NCBI GenBank assembly: GCA_046262175.1
Contig: JBHENF010000099.1
Coordinates: 1-18,694 of the forward strand
Source: RYN-124 sp046262175
GTDB taxonomy: Bacteria; Actinomycetota; Actinomycetes; Mycobacteriales; SCTD01
Direction: 5' to 3'
DNA: 18,694 bases
Below the pieces are notes generated by a model that ran no database searches, was not told where the DNA came from, and worked only from the letters and a program-made list of their open reading frames with translations. Position 1 is the stretch's first letter, and each line of letters opens with the position of its first letter. The position numbers and the translations under genes were made by a program. This document shows positions 12,685-18,694 of this stretch, piece by piece.

Positions 12685-13314
12685 ATGAGCTTCCAGGACC
12701 CGACCGCGTACACGATCCCGATCGTCATCGAGCAGACCTCCCGCGGGGAGCGCTCGTTCGACATCTACAGCCGCCTGCTCAAGGAGCGGATCATCTTCCT
12801 CGGCACGCCGATCGATGACGGCGTGGCGAACGTGATCATGGCGCAGCTGCTGCACCTCGAGTCCGAGGACCCGGACCGCGACATCAGCATCTACATCAAC
12901 AGCCCCGGCGGCTCGTTCACCGCGCTGACGGCGATCTACGACACGATGCAGTTCGTCAAGCCCGAGATCCAGACCATCTGCATGGGCCAGGCCGCCTCGG
13001 CCGCGGCGGTGCTGCTCGCCGCAGGCACCAAGGGCAAGCGGCTGGCGCTGGAGCACGCCCGCGTACTCATCCACCAGCCGTCCGGCGGTGGCGAGGGCCA
13101 GTCCAGCGACATCGAGATCCAGGCCCGCGAGATCCTGCGGATGCGTGACCTGCTCGAGCAGATGCTGGCCAACCACACGGGCCGTGACGCCGCGCTCATC
13201 CGCAAGGACATCGAGCGCGACAAGATCCTGACCGCGCGCGAGGCGGTGGAGTACGGCCTGATCGACGAGGTCGTCAGCACCCGCAAGACGGCGACGCTCA
13301 GCGCGATGAAGTAG
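12685..13314 (+). CDS. clpP2: ATP-dependent Clp protease proteolytic subunit ClpP2
   Basis: This is a 209-residue paralogue of the preceding ClpP. The triad is S105 (GQAASAAA), H130 (ARVLIHQPSGG) and D179 (ERDK). The NSPGGS oxyanion region is at 72-77 and a short N-terminal axial loop precedes the core. The start ATG at 12685 is preceded by GGAGAGG, and the gap from clpP1 is 13 bases, so translation is closely linked. Sequence differences around the active site (SAAAVLL here, SMGQFLL in ClpP1) fit the two-subunit ring of Actinobacteria, where each ring has its own substrate preference and docking face. Confidence 0.96.
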   Translation: MSFQDPTAYTIPIVIEQTSRGERSFDIYSRLLKERIIFLGTPIDDGVANVIMAQLLHLESEDPDRDISIYINSPGGSFTALTAIYDTMQFVKPEIQTICMGQAASAAAVLLAAGTKGKRLALEHARVLIHQPSGGGEGQSSDIEIQAREILRMRDLLEQMLANHTGRDAALIRKDIERDKILTAREAVEYGLIDEVVSTRKTATLSAMK

Positions 13315-13355
13315 CCGCTTCGGCTGGGTCGGGGTCGCCCCGAACTCCGCCGAAG
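13313..13355 (+). promoter_or_regulatory. Hairpins between clpP2 and clpX, possible attenuator
   Basis: Two alternative folds share bases. A small stem pairs AGCCG (13313-13317) with CGGCT (13321-13325). A larger one pairs CTTCGGC (13318-13324) with GCCGAAG (13349-13355) and encloses CGGGG/CCCCG (13330-13334/13338-13342). The structure begins at the clpP2 stop codon. It could terminate part of the clpP transcripts. A candidate clpX promoter follows (AGGACA 13360-13365, 16-base spacer, TACCGT 13382-13387). Confidence 0.45.
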
Positions 13356-13445
13356 AGGTAGGACAGCAGCCCGCCAGGCTGTACCGTTTCCGATCACGCA
13401 CTTCGGTTCCGGCAGCAGCCGGCACCCGACAGGGACGAGGTCCAG

Positions 13446-14723
<1,278 letters not shown>

Positions 14724-14741
14724 AGGCTCGCTCGGCTGGAC

Positions 14742-15488
14742 TCAGCTCTCGCGGTAGCCGGCCAGCTGGCGGGCCTGCACCACCAGCCGGCCGTCGCTGT
14801 CCCAGAGCGTGCACTCCTCGTCCAGCCAGCCGTCCTGCAGCAGCCGCGACCGCTGCACGGCCGTCACCCAGCCCGGCGCCGGCAGCGCCCGGACCAGCAC
14901 CGTCAGCTCCACGGTCGGCACCCAGCCCATCAGCCCGAGGTCGAACGTCACCGGCGGCAGGGTGTCCGCGAACACCAGCAGGTCGAGCAGCGACGGGTCG
15001 TCGCCGTCGTCGCGGCGCAGGTACGCCCGGTGCTCGAGCTGCCGCGACGGCGCACCGACGGCCCAGCGCATCGACGAGGCGTCCACCCGCATCTCGACGT
15101 GGTCGAGCTGACCGACCCGGCGCCCCGCCACCTCCGCCGGCGCGCGCAGGCACTCCTCCACCGGCGGCAGTACCGGGGCCGGCGAACCGCCCCAGTAGGG
15201 CGACGACGCCGTCAGCCGCCCCGCTGTCAGCAGCACCTCCACCCGCGGCCGCCCGGACTGCACCAGTCGCAGCCGTGACGACGCGACCGACCGCCCCGCA
15301 CGCAGCCGCTCCACCTCCACCGACGCAGCGCCGGCGTCCGGCGACGACACGTAGTGCGCCGAGACCGCCAGCGGGTGCGGGTGGGCCTCATCCAGCGCGA
15401 GCCCCACCATCGTCGCCAGCAGGTAGCCGCCGTGCGGCTTGCCGCCGATCGACCACGAGTCGTCCAGGTCGACCTCGAAACAATCCAC
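14742..15488 (-). CDS. TesB-like acyl-CoA thioesterase family protein
   Basis: The 248-residue protein has a double hot-dog layout. The first half has GGKPHGGYLLA (15-25), HYVSSP (45-50) and GRSVASSRLRLVQSGR (65-80). The second half has LLVFADTLPP (170-179) and ends LWDSDGRLVVQARQLAG (228-244), the typical end of TesB-like proteins. Family members hydrolyse acyl-CoA thioesters; the chain length is not predictable here. The start is GTG at 15488 with no Shine-Dalgarno sequence. TACGGT on the minus strand (15496-15501) is 7 bases away, so the mRNA is probably leaderless. It is convergent with clpX (18 bases between stops) and divergent from valS (35 bases). Confidence 0.85.
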   Translation of the reverse strand: MDCFEVDLDDSWSIGGKPHGGYLLATMVGLALDEAHPHPLAVSAHYVSSPDAGAASVEVERLRAGRSVASSRLRLVQSGRPRVEVLLTAGRLTASSPYWGGSPAPVLPPVEECLRAPAEVAGRRVGQLDHVEMRVDASSMRWAVGAPSRQLEHRAYLRRDDGDDPSLLDLLVFADTLPPVTFDLGLMGWVPTVELTVLVRALPAPGWVTAVQRSRLLQDGWLDEECTLWDSDGRLVVQARQLAGYRES

Positions 15489-15495
15489 GGGAGCG

Positions 15496-15517
15496 ACCGT
15501 ACGACCCTCCCTAGACT
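15496..15517. promoter_or_regulatory. Back-to-back -10 elements of the thioesterase gene and valS
   Basis: On the plus strand TAGACT (15512-15517) ends 6 bases before the valS GTG. On the minus strand TACGGT (15496-15501) ends 7 bases before the thioesterase GTG. Both spacings place the transcription start on or next to the start codon, and neither gene has a ribosome-binding site. The -35 regions, both weak, would overlap the other gene's start. Confidence 0.5.
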
Positions 15518-15523
15518 CGCCCT

Positions 15524-18019
15524 GTGACCGCGTCCTCCATGCCCGACAAGCCCACCCTCGACGGACTCGAGGACAAGTGGGACGTCGCCTGGGGCCAGCA
15601 GGGGACCTACGCGTTCGACCGGACCGCGACGCGCGCGCAGATCTACTCGATCGACACGCCGCCGCCGACGGTCAGCGGCAGCCTGCACATGGGCTCGGTG
15701 TTCGGCTACGCGCAGACCGACAGCATCGCCCGCTACCAGCGCATGCGCGGCAAGACGCTCTTCTACCCGATGGGCTGGGACGACAACGGCCTGCCGACCG
15801 AGCGCCGCGTGCAGAACTACTACGGCGTGCGCTGCGACCCGAGCCTGCCGTACGACGACGCGTACGAGCCGCCCGCCGACCCGCCGAAGGACCCGGTGAG
15901 CATCAGCCGGCGCAACTTCGTCGAGCTGTGCCTGCGGCTGACCGCCGAGGACGAGAAGGCGTTCGAACAGCTCTGGCGCCGGCTGGGGCTGTCGGTCGAC
16001 TGGGCGCAGACGTACACGACCATCGGGCCGGAGAGTCAGCGCGCCAGCCAGCGCGCGTTCCTGCGCAACGTGGCCCGCGGGGAGGCGTACGCGCAGGAGG
16101 CGCCCACGCTCTGGGACGTCGACTTCAAGACGGCGGTCGCGCAGGCAGAGCTCGAGGACCGGGAGATGCCCGGGGCGTACCACCGGATCAGCTTCTCCGG
16201 CGTCTTCATCGAGACCACACGGCCCGAGCTGATCCCCGCCTGCGTGGCGCTCGTCGCGCACCCCGACGACGAGCGGTACAAGCCGCTGTTCGGCACGACG
16301 GTGACCACGCCGCTGTTCGGCGTCGAGGTGCCGGTCAAGGCGCACCCGCTGGCCGACCCCGAGAAGGGGAGCGGCATCGCGATGATCTGCACGTTCGGCG
16401 ACCTGACCGACGTCATCTGGTGGCGCGAGCTCGACCTGCCGGTGCGCAGCATCCTCGGCCGCGACGGCCGCATCCTGCCGACGCCGCCCGACGGCGTGCC
16501 CGCGCAGCCGTACGACCAGCTCGTGGGCAAGAGCAGCAAGCAGGCGCAGAAGCTCATCGTGGAGATGCTGCGGGAGTCAGGCGACCTCGACGGCGAGCCG
16601 AAGCCGATCACGCACCCGGTGAAGTTCTACGAGAAGGGCGACCGGCCGCTCGAGGTCGTCACCAGCCGCCAGTGGTACATCCGCAACGGCGGCCGCGACC
16701 ATGGTCTGCGCGACGAGCTGCTCACCCGCGGCAAGGAGCTGACCTGGTCGCCGGGTCACATGCTGGCGCGGTACGAGAACTGGGTGACCGGCCTCAACGG
16801 CGACTGGCTGATCAGCCGCCAGCGGTTCTTCGGCGTCCCGATCCCGCTCTGGTACCGCCTCGACGACGCGGGCGAGCCGCTGTACGACGAGCCGATCGCG
16901 CCGAGCGAGGCGGTCCTGCCGATCGACCCGTCGAGCCACGTCCCGGATGGATTCACGGAGGAGCAGCGCGGCAAGCCCGGCGGCTTCGCCGGTGACCCGG
17001 ACATCATGGACACCTGGGCGACGTCGTCGCTCTCCCCCCAGATCGCCGGCCGTTGGATGGACGACCCGGACCTGTTCGACCGGATCTTCCCGATGGACCT
17101 GCGCCCGCAGGGGCCGGAGATCATCCGTACCTGGCTGTTCTCCTCCGTGGTCCGCGCGCACCTCGAGCACGGCTCGCTGCCGTGGCGCGACACCGCCATC
17201 AACGGCTGGGTGCTCGACCCCGACCGCAAGAAGATGAGCAAGTCCAAGGGCAACGTCGTGACGCCCTTGCCGTTGCTGGAGGAGTACGGCTCCGACGCCG
17301 TCCGCTACTGGGCCTGCAGCGGCCGCCCCGGCACCGACACCGCCGTCGACTTCGGCCAGATGAAGGTCGGCCGCCGGCTCGCGACCAAGCTGCTCAACGC
17401 CAGCAAGTTCGCGCTCGGCTTCCCCGAGGCGGAGCCGGGCGAGGTGACCGAGTCCGTCGACCTCGCGATGCTGACCGCGCTGTCGGCGGTCGTCCGTTCC
17501 GCGACGGAGGCGTTCGACGCGTACGACTACGCCCGCGCGCTGGAGCGGACGGAGGCGTTCTTCTGGACGTTCTGCGACGACTACATCGAGCTGGTCAAGA
17601 ACCGCGCCTACAGCGACGCACCGGAGGCGGCCTCGGCCAACCGGGCGCTGCGCCTCGCGCTCGACACGCTGCTCAAGCTGTTCGCGCCCTTCCTCGCGTT
17701 CGCGGCCGAGGAGGTGTGGTCCTGGCACGCCGAGGGCTCGGTGCACCTGCAGCCCTGGCCGACCCTCGACGAGAACGGCGGCGATCCGGCCGTGCTGACC
17801 GTCGCTGGCGAGGTGCTCGGTCAGGTGCGCAAGGCCAAGAGCGCCGCGAAGACCTCCATGCGCACCGGCGTGCAGCGCCTTGTCGTGCGCGACGCCGCGG
17901 ACCGGCTCGCGCTGGTGGAGCTGGCGCGGACCGACATCGTCAATGCCGGCGTCGTGGCCGAGCTGGTCCTCGAGGAGGGCGAGCCGGCTGTCGACGTGAC
18001 GCTGGCTCCGTCGGAGTGA
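15524..18019 (+). CDS. valS: Valine--tRNA ligase
   Basis: This is an 831-residue class I synthetase that charges tRNA-Val. HMGS (55-58) is the HIGH motif. An editing domain that clears Thr-tRNA-Val lies at about 190-340. TGLNGDWLISRQRFFGVPIPLWY precedes DPDIMDTWATSSLSP (491-505), and KMSKSKGN starts at K570. GRPGTDTAVDFGQMKVGRR opens the anticodon-binding domain. The form DTWATSSL and the short C-terminus fit the archaeal-like ValS found in many Actinobacteria rather than the roughly 950-residue E. coli type with its long C-terminal coiled coil. GTG at 15524 is chosen because the -10 TAGACT fits a leaderless mRNA; an in-frame ATG five codons later has no ribosome-binding site either. Its TGA overlaps the folC start. 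Confidence 0.95.
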   Translation: MTASSMPDKPTLDGLEDKWDVAWGQQGTYAFDRTATRAQIYSIDTPPPTVSGSLHMGSVFGYAQTDSIARYQRMRGKTLFYPMGWDDNGLPTERRVQNYYGVRCDPSLPYDDAYEPPADPPKDPVSISRRNFVELCLRLTAEDEKAFEQLWRRLGLSVDWAQTYTTIGPESQRASQRAFLRNVARGEAYAQEAPTLWDVDFKTAVAQAELEDREMPGAYHRISFSGVFIETTRPELIPACVALVAHPDDERYKPLFGTTVTTPLFGVEVPVKAHPLADPEKGSGIAMICTFGDLTDVIWWRELDLPVRSILGRDGRILPTPPDGVPAQPYDQLVGKSSKQAQKLIVEMLRESGDLDGEPKPITHPVKFYEKGDRPLEVVTSRQWYIRNGGRDHGLRDELLTRGKELTWSPGHMLARYENWVTGLNGDWLISRQRFFGVPIPLWYRLDDAGEPLYDEPIAPSEAVLPIDPSSHVPDGFTEEQRGKPGGFAGDPDIMDTWATSSLSPQIAGRWMDDPDLFDRIFPMDLRPQGPEIIRTWLFSSVVRAHLEHGSLPWRDTAINGWVLDPDRKKMSKSKGNVVTPLPLLEEYGSDAVRYWACSGRPGTDTAVDFGQMKVGRRLATKLLNASKFALGFPEAEPGEVTESVDLAMLTALSAVVRSATEAFDAYDYARALERTEAFFWTFCDDYIELVKNRAYSDAPEAASANRALRLALDTLLKLFAPFLAFAAEEVWSWHAEGSVHLQPWPTLDENGGDPAVLTVAGEVLGQVRKAKSAAKTSMRTGVQRLVVRDAADRLALVELARTDIVNAGVVAELVLEEGEPAVDVTLAPSE

Positions 18020-18694
18020 GCCTCGAGCGCGTCATGTCAGCCCTCGCCGGGCGGTTTCCGAGCGAGGACAAGATGGTGCCCGACCTGGAGCGGATCTCGC
18101 TCCTGATGGACATGCTCGGGTCGCCGCAGAAGGCCTACCCGGTCATCCACATCAGCGGCACCAACGGCAAGACGTCGACCGCCCGCATCGCCGACTCGCT
18201 GCTGCGCTCGTTCGGGCTGCGCGTCGGCCGCTACACGTCGCCGCACCTCGAGTCGGTCACCGAGCGGATCACGATCGACGGCGTGCCGCTGACCGAGGAG
18301 CAGTTCGTCGCGGCGTACGACGACATCGCGCCGTACGTCGAGCTGGTCGACTCCCGGATGCCGGTGAACATGACCTTCTTCGAGGTCCTGACCGCGATGG
18401 CGTACGCCGCCTTCGCCGACGCACCCGTGGACGTCGCGGTGATGGAGGTCGGGCTCGGCGGGCTGTGGGACGCGACCAACGTCGTCGACGCGGCGACCTG
18501 CATCGTCACGCCGATCGGGCTCGACCACGTGCCGCTGCTCGGGACGACGATCGCCGAGGTCGCCGCCGAGAAGGCGGGCATCATCCATGCCGGGGCAACC
18601 GTGGTCCTGGCCGCGCAGCAGCCGGAGGCGGCTGAGGTGCTGCTGCGGCGGGCGGTCGAGGTCGGGGCGACCGTCGCCCGCGAGGGGCTGGAGT
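18016..18694 (+). CDS. folC: Folylpolyglutamate synthase / dihydrofolate synthase (partial, C-terminus outside window)
   Basis: About 226 residues are visible before the window ends; the family has 420-500. The Mur-ligase-like P-loop ISGTNGKTST lies at 46-55. YTSPHL (73-78) belongs to the folate site, and MEVGLGGLWDATN (143-155) carries the metal and ATP contacts; the family norm is GGRLDATN, so Leu-Trp replaces Arg-Leu here. GLDHVPLLG (168-176) and AAEKAGI (183-189) follow. The enzyme adds glutamate to dihydropteroate and folates using ATP. The start GTG at 18016 overlaps the valS stop as GTGA, indicating translational coupling; an ATG six codons later is an alternative. The valS-folC order is common in Actinobacteria. 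Confidence 0.93.
   Translation, partial: MSLERVMSALAGRFPSEDKMVPDLERISLLMDMLGSPQKAYPVIHISGTNGKTSTARIADSLLRSFGLRVGRYTSPHLESVTERITIDGVPLTEEQFVAAYDDIAPYVELVDSRMPVNMTFFEVLTAMAYAAFADAPVDVAVMEVGLGGLWDATNVVDAATCIVTPIGLDHVPLLGTTIAEVAAEKAGIIHAGATVVLAAQQPEAAEVLLRRAVEVGATVAREGLE

Overview
This is high-GC DNA with GTG/TTG starts, CCA-encoding tRNA genes and the block tRNA-Gly / tRNA-Pro / tig / clpP1 / clpP2 / clpX / valS / folC. That block, together with an archaeal-like ValS and a ClgR-type box upstream of clpP1, points to an actinobacterium (Actinomycetia). I cannot name the genus.

Layout. Positions 1-769 (minus) hold the N-terminal part of an Eis-like GNAT acetyltransferase, cut by the window edge. 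It is divergent from a membrane-anchored SpoIIE/PP2C-type phosphatase (842-1954, plus). The phosphatase converges on aat (1951-2700, minus), the leucyl/phenylalanyl-tRNA-protein transferase of the N-degron pathway, and the two stop codons share one CTAG. A small unknown protein (2717-2986, minus) sits just upstream of aat. A secreted LPXTG-type cell-wall protein (3212-3964, plus) follows and ends at a perfect 14-bp hairpin shared with a convergent HesB-like gene (4033-4299, minus). Next come a small single-pass membrane protein with a Pro/Val repeat tail (4416-4826, minus) and a class A penicillin-binding protein (4972-7224, minus).

Positions 7434-10336 look like the accessory part. They hold a polytopic GT-C-like membrane protein (minus) and a divergent DUF707 glycosyltransferase-like gene (plus). 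The DUF707 homology crosses from one reading frame to another near 9445-9457, and its ORF runs into the antisense of tRNA-Gly, so it is probably a decaying gene or carries a sequence error.

Positions 10274-18694 are a conserved core. Two divergent tRNA genes, Gly(UCC) and Pro(UGG), sit 34 bp apart. Then come trigger factor, the two ClpP subunits and ClpX, which together form a folding and degradation module. A TesB-like thioesterase lies on the opposite strand, followed by valS and a translationally coupled, truncated folC. The Aat protein at the other end of the window feeds substrates to Clp proteases in well-studied bacteria, so protein turnover is represented at both ends.

I found no CRISPR array, insertion sequence or phage gene, and no clearly new multi-gene system. 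The most interesting points are the broken DUF707 gene, several structured leaders (788-821, 3155-3186, 13313-13355), the ClgR-type box, and the back-to-back apparently leaderless promoters between the thioesterase gene and valS. No gene-free stretch exceeds 300 bases.
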